Source: Macrostomum hystrix (Eukaryota; Platyhelminthes; Macrostomidae). Taken from it: DNA of 64,000 nucleotides. The DNA lies in contig CATNEN010000034.1 of NCBI GenBank assembly GCA_950097015.1, positions 7,396,501 to 7,460,500 on the forward strand. The letters are read 5' to 3'. The notes under the pieces are model-generated. The model was not told the origin of the DNA and searched no databases. It worked only from the letters and a program-made list of their open reading frames with translations. Shown here piece by piece: positions 1 through 12,600 of the stretch (the stretch's first letter is position 1; each line of letters starts with the position of its first letter). The translations under genes were made by a program, and so were the position numbers.

Positions 1-356
1 TGCACCTGAAGGCTAAGAGGCTAGTGGATTCCACTTATAATGGATTAGGGGTTTGAGGCTTGCACCTGAAGGCTAAGAGGCTAGTGGATTCCACTTATAA
101 TGAATTAGGGGTTTGAGGCTTGCACCTGAAGGCTAAGAGGCTAGTGGATTCCACTTATAATGAATTAGGGGTTTGAGGCTTGCACCTGAAGGTTCAGAGG
201 CTAGTGGATTCCACTTATAATGAATTAGGGGTTTGAGGCTTGCACCTGAAGGCTAAGAGGCTAGTGGATTCCACTTATAATGAATTAGGGGTTTGAGGCT
301 TGCACCTGAAGGTTCAGAGGCTAGTGGATTCCACTTATAATGGATTAGGGGTTTGA
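1..356. repeat. 60-bp minisatellite, about 6 units
   Basis: Six head-to-tail units of exactly 60 bp, starting tgcacctgaaggctaagagg, differ by only a few bases (ggctaa/ggttca, tggatt/tgaatt). The array is cut by the window edge. It lies just before the first visible exon of gene A, so it probably sits in an intron of that gene. Confidence 0.95.
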
Positions 357-464
357 GCTAGCTAGGCATGGATAAGTAGGTCGCTCTGCGTATGTACGAT
401 ATTATTAGCTTTATACAACTAAGGTAGCATTAGTTTTATACGTACTCAAATAACTGAACTGCAG

Positions 465-3400
465 GTTGAACCATCGGTTGAGCAAATGGGCGAAGCTCTC
501 CATGACGTTACCGGAGCCGACGAAGAATCTTCAACTGGCGCGGCAGCTCTGGGAGCCTACCCCGACGAAAATTTCTTGGACGAAGAGGACGACTGCCTTC
601 TAGTAGAAGATTCCTGCGAAGGCGTCCTTGGCAGCGGTGCCGGTGCCGGAGTCTCTGCTTTGTCGGCGCCCGCAGGCATCGGCCAGCTTCCTCGCCGGCG
701 TCAACGCCGTCAGCCGCGTCGTTCCTCCGCTGCCGCTGCGTCGGCATCCGCCGCAGACGACGATGACAACGAAGGCGGCTTCAGCGGCGCCGATCTGAGC
801 GGATTGGGCATCGCTGGTGCTCCCGGATCGCAGACGGATGTGGCCTCGCTATGCAAGAGTGCCATTCACCTGGCCTACAAAGAGATGAAAGGCAGCGGGC
901 CGCATCTGTTTGACTTCAGCCTGCCGTGAGTTTTTATGGCTGTGAAATGCTGTTCAGTCTTCAGATTCAATACATATTTAGGATGGTAAGAAGTGGGTCA
1001 GTAAGGACCAGTGGGTCAGTAAGGACTAGTGGGTCAGTGAGGGCCAGTGTGTCAGTAAGGACCAATGGGTCAGTATGAATCAGTGGGTCAGTAAGGACCA
1101 GTGGATCAGTATGGACCAGTGGGTCAGTAAGGACCAGTGGATCAGTATGGATCAGTGGGTCAGTAAGGACCAGTGGGTCAGTAAGGACCAGTGGATCAGT
1201 ATGGATCAGTGGGTCAGTAAGGACCAGTGGGTCAGTGAGGACCAGTGGATCAGTATAGATCAGTGGGTCAGTAAGGACCAGTGGGTCAGTGATGGCCAGT
1301 GGGTCAGTAAGGACCAGTGGGTCTGTGAGGACCAGTGGGTCAGTAAGGACCAGTGGGTCAGTGAGGACCAGTGGGTCAGTAAGGATCGGTGGGTCAGGAA
1401 GGATCGGTGGGTCAGTTGTAATCAGTGAGTCACTCATTACCATCACTAATGATTTACAACGCTGGCGGCGCAGTTTCAGCGATCCGGTGAATTCCACTGC
1501 CGCTGAGCAGGTGATCAATAGAGCCATGCAGCTGCAGCCGCAGGTTGACGTGCCCCCCGATGTTTGGTGGAGTAAGCATCGTGTTCTTTGTTGCTTTTTG
1601 TGACAAATTCTTATTTTTATTTAATGTAGAATGGCTCCTTACTCTCTCTCTCCTTGCTTTATTTTGGGCCGTCTGTTGCAATTGACTAAGCGAAGCAATC
1701 GCGCCAGTTCAAACTATAGGACCTATATGACATTAATTAACTAATCAGCAGGTTTCCATATAGATGAATAGAAATATCAATGATGTAAAAATAGTTTTGC
1801 TGTTCCTCTATTTCAGTCATTTATAAAAAGCAGAGAGAGAGGGTTATTCAATAAATAAATTTCTTTCCAAATTAGACTAGAGGCATTGTTTAGTGTGCGC
1901 TCTCTAAAACTATTGGCAGGCCAATTGTGCCCCGTTGAGCTAAACCGGCAAGCCAGATCTGAGAAGCTGTGGCGTCAGCGAATGCTCATGAGACGTCTAA
2001 GATCCAAGGATAGTGTAGGTTTTGCCAACACATTCGCCTTTTTTCATCCCATTTTTGTAATCTCTTCTATTCGCTTTTGTGGGTCACTTGCTTTTATGTA
2101 TTCTCTGAGATCTTCCAATATTGTCCTAGTGACAAAAATGGTCAATATTCCATCAGAGAATTGTCGAAATGGCTAACAAACCGATCGAATTCCATCAGAC
2201 AATTGTCGAAATGACTTACAAACCGATCGAATTCCATCAGACAATTGTCGAAATGACTTACAAACCGATCGAATTCCATCAGACAACTGTCGAAACGACT
2301 TACAAACTGATCGAATTCCATCAGACAATTGTCGAAATGGCTTACAACTGATCGAATTCCATCAGACAATTGTCGAAACGACTTACAAACTGATCGAATT
2401 CCATCAGACAACTGTCGAAACGACTTACAAACGATGGATCGAATTCCATCAGACAATTGTCGAAACGACTTACAAACTGATCGAATTCCATCAGACAATT
2501 GTCGAAACGACTTACAAAGTGATCGAATTCCATCAGACAACTGTCGAAACGACTTACAAACTGATCGAATTCCATCAGACAATTGTCGAAACGACTTACA
2601 AGCCGATCGAATTCCATCAGACAATTGTCGAAACGACTTACAAACTGATCGAATTCCATCAGACAACTGTCGAAACGACTTACAAACGATGGATCGAATT
2701 CCATCAGACAATTGTCGAAACGACTTACAAACTGATCGAATTCCATCAGACAATTGTCGAAACGACTTACAAGCCGATCGAATTCCATCAGACAATTGTC
2801 GAAATGACTTACAAACCGATCGAATTCCATCAGACAATTGTCCAAATGGCTAACAAAACGATCGAATTCCATCAGACAATTAGCGAAACGACTTACAAAG
2901 TGATCGAATTCCATCAGACAATTGTCGAAACGACTTACAAACTGATCGAATTCCGTCAGATAATTGTCGAAACGGCTTACAACTGATCGAATTCCATCAG
3001 ACAATTGTCGAAACGACTTACAAACTGATCGAATTCCATCAGACAATTGTCGAAACGGCTTACAACCCGATCGAATTCTATCAGACAATTGTCGAAACGA
3101 CTTACAAACTGATCGAATTCCGTCAGAAAATTGTCGAAACGGCTTACAACTGATCGAATTCCATCAGACAACTGTCGAAATGACTTACAACCCGATCGAA
3201 TTCCATCAGATAATTGTCGAAACGACTTACAAACTGATCGAATTCCGTCAGAAAATTGTCGAAACGGCTTACAACTGATCGAATTCCATCAGACAACTGT
3301 CGAAATGACTTACAAACTGATCGAATTCCATCAGACAATTGTCGAAATGACTTACAAACTGATCGAATTCCATCAGACAATTGTCGAAATCGCTAACAAA

Positions 3401-4903
3401 CCGATCGAATTCCATCAGATAATTGTCGAAACGACTTACAAAGTGATCGAATTCCATCAGAAAATTGTCAAAATTGGCTAATTAACTGGTCGACTTCCGA
3501 ACTTATAATTAAATAATGTGATTTGTTTCGGACGCAATTAAGAGTAAATGGGTTTCAAAGTGACCTTTTCCCTTCAAAATCAAATCAGCTTAGACGTATT
3601 TTTGCGAGTATATTGACGCTATAACTGTTGTGTCACTTGTTGTATTTTTAAAGCATTCCTTTTTTACTTTTTCCACTGGACAAGGAGAGAGACGGGAGTC
3701 TATAGCAGGCGAGCGAGTTATTTATGGAACTAGATCATGTTTAACTGTGTGAGGTCATCCAATCGGTGTTGCAGAGTCTCTAGGTCGACAATTTTCAATG
3801 GAGAAGTACAACTGCACAGCCAAGTTTCGCATGCGCAGGCACAGATATATGTGCAGGGTAAATTAGCTGAACCGTCATCATATAGATAGCGCCTTGTAGC
3901 TCTTTTCTGTTTTATTCAATTTACCTGCTCTAACTGAGCTGCGTACTACCTATTGACAACACCTGCTAGTGCTAAAGGTTTTAAATAATCATATTGTTGT
4001 TTAGTTATTCTCACTGATATCACAATCCTGAAGTCTGTCCTTCACTGCATCCAGATCCTGAAGTCTGTCCTTCACTGCATCCATATTCTGAAGTCTGTCC
4101 TTCACTGCATCCAGATCCTGAAGTCTGTCCTTCACTGCATCCAGATTCTGAAGTCTGTCCTTCACTGCATCCAGATTCTGAAGTCTGTCCTTCACTGCAT
4201 CCAGATCCTGAAGTCTGTCCTTCACTGCATCCAGATTCTGAAGTCTGTCCTTCACTGCATCCAGATCCTGAAGTCTGTCCTTCACCGCCTCCAGATCCTG
4301 AAGTCTGTCCTTCACTGCATCCAGATCCTGAAGTCTGTCCTTCACCGCCTCCAGATCCTGAAGTCTGTCCTTCACCGCCTCCAGATCCTGAAGTCTGTCC
4401 TTCACTGCATCCAGATCCTGAAGTCTGTCCTTCACTGCATCCAGATCCTGAAGTCGCGTCCCAATCCCGATATACTTTTCTCTGTCCCGCAGAAGCTGAC
4501 TCGCCGACAGAAAAGTTTCGAACTAATCGCGCCCACGCTCAACACTGAAGCATTCGACAAGTTCCGCCTGATCCTGTCTCGCGACTACACCTCCTCTGAT
4601 GAAGAGGCCGAAGATTTTCCTCCGTCCGGCGGTGGGTCCTCCACCTCCGCCACCGCATTCGCCGGAGCTCCGCTGCGCGTACGCGAACTGCCCTGGGAGT
4701 CGGATGAGATGGGCCAAATGAAGCGCCAATTAGACGCCGCCTATTTAGAATCCTGCGCAACCGCTCGTCAAACTGAACAGCTGCGCAGGGTGTCCCGCGG
4801 CACCGGCTGCGTCAGCGCCCGGCCTCCGCCAGCCGACTGTCCCAACTGGGCCATTCGACGAGACGATGGGGGCGGCGCGGGCGTTGGTAGCATTCTGGAA
4901 TGA
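465..4903 (+). CDS. Gene A: C14orf93-like protein, 3' part (5' exons outside window)
   Basis: Proposed exons: 465-925 (acceptor aactgcag, donor gtgagt, phase 2), 1474-1571 (acceptor ggcgcag, donor gtaagc, phase 1), one of the candidate cassette exons 1920-2014 or 3775-3857, and 4493-4903 ending in TGA. The first exon encodes an acidic, serine/alanine-rich region ending GSGPHLFDFSLP; the second ends in PPDVWW. The last exon starts KLTRRQKSFEL and carries RDYTSSDEE, then LRVRELPWESDE, a helix KRQLDAAYLESC and RPPPADCPNWAI. Gene B has the same blocks in the same order and phases, so the two are tandem paralogues. From memory, vertebrate C14orf93 shares the layout: a basic F..KRR.YRN-like segment, KLRSRRYRL, then a SDEE motif and a following tryptophan/arginine block. 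That family assignment is inference; its function is poorly known. Exon 465 follows an acceptor in frame with upstream coding, so the true start lies outside the window. Unlike gene B, no intron follows WESDE. Confidence 0.7.
990..1430. repeat. 18-bp minisatellite in gene A intron
   Basis: About 24 units of an 18-bp motif (gggtcagtaaggaccagt, with gtgagg/gtatgg variants) fill nearly all of the intron between exons 465-925 and 1474-1571. The open frames on both strands come from the 18-bp period and are not genes. Confidence 0.95.
1920..2014 (+). CDS. Gene A candidate alternative exon a1 (95 nt)
   Basis: Acceptor ttggcag and donor gtaggt bound 95 nt that read openly when entered in phase 1. 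The peptide starts SQLCPVEL and ends in a basic stretch MRRLRSKDS. Length is 2 modulo 3, as required between phase-1 exon 1474-1571 and phase-0 exon 4493-4903. Similarity to gene B's cassette exons is weak and mostly compositional. The acceptor tract is mediocre. It could equally be a chance open stretch. Confidence 0.33.
2140..3482. repeat. 42-bp minisatellite in gene A intron
   Basis: About 32 units of 42 bp (core gatcgaattccatcagacaa followed by a ttgtcgaaacgacttac-type half). The 42-bp period keeps several frames open, giving apparent proteins with 14-residue repeats that I do not accept. A variant with three extra bases (acgatggatc) occurs at 2431 and 2686, 255 bp apart, so blocks of about six units have been duplicated together. 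Confidence 0.95.
3775..3857 (+). CDS. Gene A candidate alternative exon a2 (83 nt)
   Basis: Acceptor ggtgttgcag and donor gtaaat bound 83 nt, 2 modulo 3, open when entered in phase 1. The peptide contains NCTAKFRMRRHRYM, which resembles the basic FR.K...K[FY]R core of gene B's 77-nt cassette exons and sits in the same place, directly upstream of the K-L-x-R-R-Q exon. It is the best candidate for gene A's cassette exon. A donor six bases upstream (gtgcag) would break the frame. Confidence 0.45.
4024..4456. repeat. 30-bp minisatellite before gene A last exon
   Basis: Between 14 and 15 units of 30 bp (atccagatcctgaagtctgt plus ccttcactgc). The array stops about 36 bp before the acceptor at 4492. 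The 10-residue repeat protein readable on the minus strand is a by-product of the period. Confidence 0.95.
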
Positions 4904-6161
4904 AAGAGAACTGACGTTTTTTTTCAAAAACTACTTAAAGTAGTTTAGAATTTTTTTACCGAAATTTATTTTTTACTGTTGTACTTTTGTCGATTCGCTT
5001 GTATGTGTCCAGTTATAGGACCAACACTGAAGTAGGCAATTTTAACCGTTTAATTTAGATTTTTATTGACATTCTCACTGTCTACGTTTTTTGCATGTCT
5101 CGTATAATCCTAAAGGGGGAGATTTCCAAAACAGAATTTCTGGTGAACAAATTGAATTCTCCTTTGTTAAAAATATTCATAAAATTTTGGGTTCTTAAAA
5201 TCCGACAGATAATATTTTGGGTACTCATTTTAAGGTGAGATTTCAGATTCCAAATCTCATGGGTGAGATTTCAGATTCCTATTCTCACAGCTGAGATTTC
5301 AGATTCCTCATCTCATGGGTAAGATTTCAGACTCCTAATCTCATGGGTGAGATTTCAGACTCCTAATCTCATAGGTGAGAATTCAGACTCCTAATCTCAT
5401 AGGTGAGATTTCAGACTCCTAATCTCATAGGTGAGATTTCAGACTCCTAATCTCATAGGTGAGATTTCAGACTCCTAATCTCATAGGTTAGATTTCAGAC
5501 TCCTAATCTCATAGGTGAGAATTCAGACTCCTAATCTCATAGGTGAGAATTCAGACTCCTAATCTCATATGGGGGATTTCCAATTCTGAATCTCTAATTG
5601 AGATTTCGGATTCCTTGTTTGTGCTACTATATAATTTATTTAGTTAATTAATATTTATTAAGCTAGAAGTAGTTGTTTTATCTATAACCGATTGCTTTCT
5701 GAAGTCGCCCTGTCCTAATTATTTGTTGTTGAATTTGCATTTAATATTCTCGTCTTACAGTGTTTGTATATGTTTTTTTCTTCGACAAAGGGCAGGGCAG
5801 TTAGTTGTCATCAATGAAAAAATAACATAACTTCTGGTTTGTTGTGTTTTAAAAACTAGCTGATTTCATTTCATAAAATGAAATCTGTAATTTACCAGTT
5901 GTGTCCATACAGTATTGCCGCCTCAATTTCACATATTATGTTAAATAAGTACAATATTCGACATTGCTTACGCGTGCAATTAAATTTCTTTTGAATCGAT
6001 GCAGCAGTGCTTGATTGAATAATTTTCATTTCTTTATTCACTGCCACTTTTAATTATAGATTTTGCAAAGAAAGGTGAAAACATAAAATTATTAGTTATT
6101 CAAATATGGCTACTTTCAGTAGGAGAGTTTACATTTTGTATTTGCTCACTACTTGCTAGGG
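4904..6161. other. 3' flank of gene A with 28-bp array
   Basis: AT-rich sequence after the gene A stop. It contains a 28-bp minisatellite at about 5225-5600 (gtgagatttcagactcctaa core, about 12 units), likely in the 3' UTR or just downstream. The rest to 6161 shows no coding signal I can support. Confidence 0.7.
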
Positions 6162-6394
6162 CAGGGGTCGGCAAACTTATTAGCATGCGGGCCATGGAGA
6201 GAACCTATAAGACCAGCTGGCTGCATTGACTGTAGGAATATAAGAAAGGAGTTAGATAAGACAGGTGGGAGATTAGACACGGGAGAGAGGAGAAAGGGAA
6301 GAGATTAGACATTGGTGTTAAAAGGGGCAACGGGTCGGATTTGGGAGCTTTGAGGGCCGCATCTGGCCCGTGGGCCAGAGTTTGCCGATCCCTG
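6162..6394. mobile_element. hAT-type MITE, short copy
   Basis: A 233-bp element starts caggggtcggcaaactt and ends agtttgccgatccctg, an imperfect terminal inverted repeat of the kind seen in non-autonomous hAT elements. It is flanked by 8-bp direct repeats tgctaggg (6154-6161) and agctaggg (6395-6402), identical at 7 of 8 positions. The middle holds a few loose gagacacggg-like motifs but no array, so this looks like the ancestral state of the copy at 38034-38931. Confidence 0.85.
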
Positions 6395-6526
6395 AGCTAG
6401 GGACTAGAGACCTTGTATAGGAAAGAAAATCTATAGGAAATTTGACCGCTTTTGCCTACTATTAGTAGAACAGTTAAGACATTTTTTATTCACTTTTGTG
6501 TTATCTAAAATATTCCAGCTCTAAAA

Positions 6527-9500
6527 ATGGCGGCCTGTGAATCGGCTGCGCCGCCTTTCTCACCGTTGACGCTATTTGAATCGACCATCACCAACGCCCA
6601 GATGCTGCTGGAGTCCATGGCTGAGAGAGAATTGTTCACAGCCATGCGTATTGTCACCTGCCTGCACGCCCAGCTTCTCCAGGTGATGGAGCCAAGATTT
6701 GGCCGACTGTGCGATCGCAGCGACCAGCTGGGTCTGCTGATGGACGCGGAGCCGCCTGTAGCTAGTCGAAGCGGTGATCGGCAGCATCAGCAGCAGCAGC
6801 AGCAGCATCAGGTAGATCAGCCGAACCAGATGTACAGAGCTAAGACCGATCCAGATGGTGGAGATGGAATCCTTGGCGCTGCCCTGTGCGCCATCAAGGT
6901 GAGGCTGCTCAATCCATTGCTGCTAATCCCCATAGATTTCACAGGCCAAATCCCAATGTATTTCACTGGTCAAATCCCAATGCATTTCACTGCTCAAATC
7001 TCAATGGATTTTACTGCTCAAATCCCAATTTATTTCACTGGTCAAATCCCAATGGATTTTACTGGTCAAATCCCAATTTATTTCACTGCTCAAATCCTCA
7101 ATGGATTCCACTGCTTAAATCGCAAATGTATTCCACTGCTTAAATCGCCAATGGATTCCACTGCTCAAATCCTCAATGGATTCAACTGCTTAAATCGCCA
7201 ATGTATTCCACTGCTTAAATCGCCAATGGGTTCCACTGCTCAAATCCTCAATGGATTCCACTGCTCAAATCCTCAAAGGATTCCACTGCTCAAATCCTCC
7301 ATGTATTCCACTGCTTAAATCGCCAATGGATTCCACTGCTCAAATCCTCAATGTATTCCACTGCTCAAATCCTCAATGTATTCCACTGTTCAAATCCTCA
7401 ATATATTCCACTGCTCAAATCCTCAATATATTCCACTGCTCAAATCCTCAATGTATTCCACTGCTCAAATCCTCAATGGATTCCACTGCTCAAATCCTCA
7501 ATATATTCCACTGCTCAAATCCTCAATGGATTCCACTGCTCAAATCCTCAATGGATTCCACTGCTCAAATCCTCAATGGATTCCACTGCTCAAATCCTCA
7601 ATGGATTCCACTGCTCAAATCCTCAATGGATTCCACTGCTCAAATCCTCAATGGATTCCACTGCTCAAATCCTCAATGGATTCCACTGCTCAAATCCTCA
7701 ATGTATTCCACTGCTCAAATCCTCAATGGATTCCACTGCTCAAATCCTCAATGGATTTCACTGCTTAAATCGCCAGTGTATTCCACTGCTCAAATCCTCA
7801 ATGTATTCCACTGCTCAAATCCTCAATGGATTCCACTGCTCAAATCCTCAATGTATTCCACTGCTCAAATCCTCAATGGATTCCACTGCTCAAATCCTCA
7901 ATGGATTCCACTGCTCAAATCCTCAATGTATTCCACTGCTCAAATCCTCAATGGATTCCACTGCTCAAATCCTCAATGGATTCCACTGCTCAAATCCTCA
8001 ATGTATTCCACTGCTCAAATCCTCAATGGATTCCACTGCTCAAATCCTCAATGGATTCCACTGCTCAAATCCTCAATGTATTCCACTGCTCAAATCCTCA
8101 ATGGATTCCACTGCTCAAATCCTCAATGGATTCCACTGCTCAAATCCTCAATGGATGCCACTGCTCAAATCCTCAATGGATTCCACTGCTCAAATCCTCA
8201 ATGTATTCCACTGCTCAAATTCTCAATGGATTCCACTGCTTAAATCCCCAATGGATTCCACTGCTCAAATCCTCAATGGATTTCACTGCTCAAATCCAAA
8301 TGGATTTCACTGATTAAATCTCAATGCATTTCACCAATACAATCCCTCTCGATCCATGGGTGTAACTCACAGATTTACTTTCACTCTAAACTTTGTCCAG
8401 GTTGACCCAGACGACACCGATCGAACCAGTCGCCGCTCCCTTCGCCCGCTCGCCGATTCAAATCTCTGCGCTGGCGTCTCCCAAAGCGCCAACGCTTCAG
8501 CTTCAATCCTCGGCGCCGGACCCGACGATGACGACGAAGAGGAGCTGGAAGAAGAACTCGAAGAGGACGAAGAGTGCGTCATCATGGCCGCCACTGCCGC
8601 CGAGCAGGAGTTCTCGGCCTCGACAGCCTTCGGTGGCTACTCCCAACTGCACCATCATCCGCTCCAGCCAGCCGCCAAGATTGCCCGCTACGATTATTCC
8701 GCTCTAAGCGGCGCTTCCTCTTCCTCTGCCGGCGTCTCCTCGGCTATGCCAGCCGGGGATGTGCCAGCCGAATGCAAAACTGTCATGCGGCGGGCCTACA
8801 AGGCGCTGAAGGGTGCCGGGCCGCATCTGTTTGACTTTAGCCAGCCGTGAGTGAATCTGGTGGAACCCGTCGTTTTATTATTTGTTTATCTTCTTGTCAA
8901 AGTCCTCACCCTCTTGTCATTTCGTACGTTCCCGTTATTATTTCGATTTCCGTCTTTCCATTCCTCTCTTCCCATTCCTCTCTTCCCATTCCTCTCTTCC
9001 CATTCCTCTCTTCCCATTCCTCTCTTCCCCTTCATCTCTTCCCCTTCCTCTCTTCCCATTCCTCTCTTCCCCTTCCTCTCTTCCCATTCCTCTCTTCCCA
9101 TTCCTCTCTTCCCATTCCTCTCTTCCCCTTCCTCTCTTCCCCTTCCTCTCTTCCCATTCCTCTCTTCCCCTTCCTCTCTTCCCCTTCCTCTCTTCCCATT
9201 CCGCTCTTCCCCTTCCTCTCTTCCCATTCCTCTCTTCCCATTCCGCTCTTCCCCTTCCTCTCTTCCCCTTCCTCTCTTCCCATTCCTCTCTTCCCCCTCC
9301 TTCACCTCCTCCCTAGCGCCTTCATATTTTAAGTCCTTTCTGTTTTCTTTCTAATTTTCCTATTGCTCTTATTCCTGCCAAACAATCACCCGTGCATTAG
9401 ATTTGGCGCCGAGGTAAATCAACGCGTCGCGGCTCAGGTGATGACTAAAGCCAAGGAAATGTCCATCGGCAAGGGCTGGCCAGATGACGTTTGGCAGAGT

Positions 9501-9646
9501 GAGTACAGCGGTCTCAATGAGACCTATTTCATATAATCTGTTTATTGATGAATTATTGAGTAAGTCTTATTAGTACAATTGGCAATTTAATTTTTTCACG
9601 CTTACAGCCTGATTGTTCTGGAAACGTCGCAAGTCCCATTTCTCTC

Positions 9647-9678
<32 letters not shown>

Positions 9679-12600
9679 AGTGTGTTTGTGTGTGTATGTG
9701 ATTCTATCTTCTATTACCAAAATTGTCTAATAGCTATTTTAATTTTACTATTTTATTCGTTTGTTATTTATTCGATGCAAATCTGTTACTAAAAGTAGTA
9801 TGACACAAAATGACGCTCTTGTGCGTTATATGATTACTAGTTAATATAAAATTAGACGTATTCTTCTTCTAAATGACCATGGTGCCTGAAATAATTGGCA
9901 CTTTACTGCGAGTGTTGAAACTAATAATTCACTCAACCATGTATGACAGCTTAATTAACTAATTAATTTATTTTGTATCCATTAATTAGCTTGAGACCGT
10001 CTGTGTTGCGCAACATCAGCTAATTTAGCTTCGGGTAGTCAGTCACAGGAGCGTAAACTGACTTAAATTTAGTGAATTTATCACAGCTTCACAAAGTCGG
10101 CCTGTGAGCAGTGAATTTGTTATTGAGCAAATTGCATTTGCTTTCACACGCAGGCCTGCCAAAGAAGAGCAGATTAGACATGATCTTCCTCACCTTTAAG
10201 CACAATAATAAGCAGCGCAGCAGGTCGTTTGTAAGTGCTTTCAATTTGTAAATAGCTTTGGATTATTCTCATGTTTCTCATTCGTGTTATCAGACCGAAA
10301 CACATTATGGCTTTTCCAACTGCTTATTAAAGATGTGTGCTTCTATTTGCTGGCTTTTGAAGCAGCTATTTGATTTTCTATCGGTCATTTCAAACTGATC
10401 ATTTGATCAGCATTGCCATCTGGTCTGTTTGTCGTAACAATCTGATCTGATCTGGTCATTGGGTTAGTCATAAACAATCTGGTCATTGAATTAGTCATAA
10501 ACAATCTAGTCATTGGGTTAGTCATAAACAATCTGGTCATTGGGTTAGTCATAAACAATCTGGTCATTGGGTTAGTCATATCAATCTGGTCATTGGGTTA
10601 GTCATATCAATCTGGTCATTGGGTTAGTCATAAACAATCTAGTCATTGGGTTAGTCATAAACAATCTGGTCATTGGGTTAGTCATAAACAATCTGGTCAT
10701 TGAGTTAGTCATATCAATCTGGTCATTGGGTTAGTCATAAACAATCTGGTCATTGGGTTAGTCATATCAATCTGGTCATTGGGTTAGTCATATCAATCTG
10801 GTCATTGGGTTAGTCATAAACAATCTAGTCATTGGGTTAGTCATAAACAATCTGGTCATTGGGTTAGTCATAAACAATCTGGTCATTGAGTTAGTCATAT
10901 CAATCTGGTCATTGGGTTAGTCATAAACAATCTGGTCATTGGGTTAGTCATAAACAATCTGGTCATTGATTTAGTCATATCAATCTGGTCATTGGGTTAG
11001 TCATAAACAATCTGGTCATTGGGTTAGTCATAAACAATCTGGTCATTGGGTTAGTCATAAACAATCTGGTCATTGGGTTAGTCATATCAATCTGGTCATT
11101 GGGTTAGTCATAAACAATCTGGTCATTGATTTAGTCATATCAATCTGGTCATTGGGTTAGTCATAAACAATCTGGTCATTGGGTTAGTCATAAACAATCT
11201 GGTCATTGAGTTAGTCATAAACAATCTGGTCATTGAGTTAGTCATAAACAATCTGGTCATTGGGTTAGACTCTTGACACTTGACCCTCTTTGAATTCAGT
11301 TTTTATACTGAGTATATATTTTATCGCAATTAGTACTGTTTTGTACTTTAGAATTGTACTAGCTAAAACCTTGTGACGTTTTCAATTTTGCTTAATTAAA
11401 TTTTCTTTGATCGAAGAATAAAAGAAGACTGAGCAACAACAGGCAGTGAGCGCGAGCACAATTCAAAGTTGCTAGTTTGTGCATACCTGTCATTAAGTTA
11501 TTTATAATGATGAGGTGGCGATGGTTAGAACAAAATAAATGTCGAATTGCAGATCTGCCACCAGTCTGTAGATTGTCAACTGTGTTCTCTAAGCTGCGAT
11601 TTGATATTCGAAGAAATTACAAATTTAATGTAAGCTTTTTCTACTAGAGTCGATTGTTTTACTTTTATGTCCTTTTGGTTTTTTCTTTGTTTCCCATTTT
11701 CTTCCATCAGAGCAGCTTGTGACGTTTCGATCAGTCAGATAATCCAATAATGGATATTGTAAATCATGATTTTTTGACGCCTAAACACATTGAAATGGTC
11801 TATCTAAATTTGTAGGGATTGCCTACAAATATCGAATTGATGGCATTTTTAGTCACTTTCGCACCAAGGCAAAATCTAAATATCGCGAAATTGTAAGCTG
11901 GCTAAGTACTATCAGTACCATTCTGCTTGTTGTGTCACATCTTTATCTTTGCATTTCATTGATATTCAGATAGTCATTGAATAGGAAATTTAGATAGTCA
12001 TTGAATAGGAAATTTAGATAGTCATTGGATGGGATATTCAGATAGTCATTGGATGGGATATTCAGATAGTCATTGGATGGGATATTCAGATAGTCATCGG
12101 ATGGGATATTCAGATAGTCATTGGATGGGATATTCAGATAGTCATTGGATGGGATATTCAGATAGTCATTGGATGGGATATTCAGATAGTCATCGGATGG
12201 GATATTCAGATAGTCATTGGATGGGATATTCAGATAGTCATTGGATGGGATATTCAGATAGTCATCGGATAGGATATTCAGATAGTCATTGGATGGGATA
12301 TTCAGATAGTCATTGGATGGGATATTTAATGGTCAATGATTAATGTGCATTATGTAATTATTTTGCCCGTGGTTGCCGAGAAAAGGATCCTACCTATTTT
12401 GTCATCGCGACGTTTTCGTTCGACAATCAGTCTGAAATAGTGAAATTCAGACTGAATGTGACATTCAATTCAGGAAAAATCGGAGCCTGTACGCATGTCG
12501 CCACCTGAATGCAAATAATTACATTTTCAGAAATTCCCTACACATCAAAGCCAGTTTTCTTTTTTTCCAACTTTCGCGCCAAGATGCGGACCAAGTTTAG

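Noticed and set aside
8367-8834. Poly-serine minus-strand and other plus-frame ORFs over gene B exon 2
   Set aside because: They overlap the acidic exon; the frame used matches gene A's paralogous exon and its flanking splice phases.
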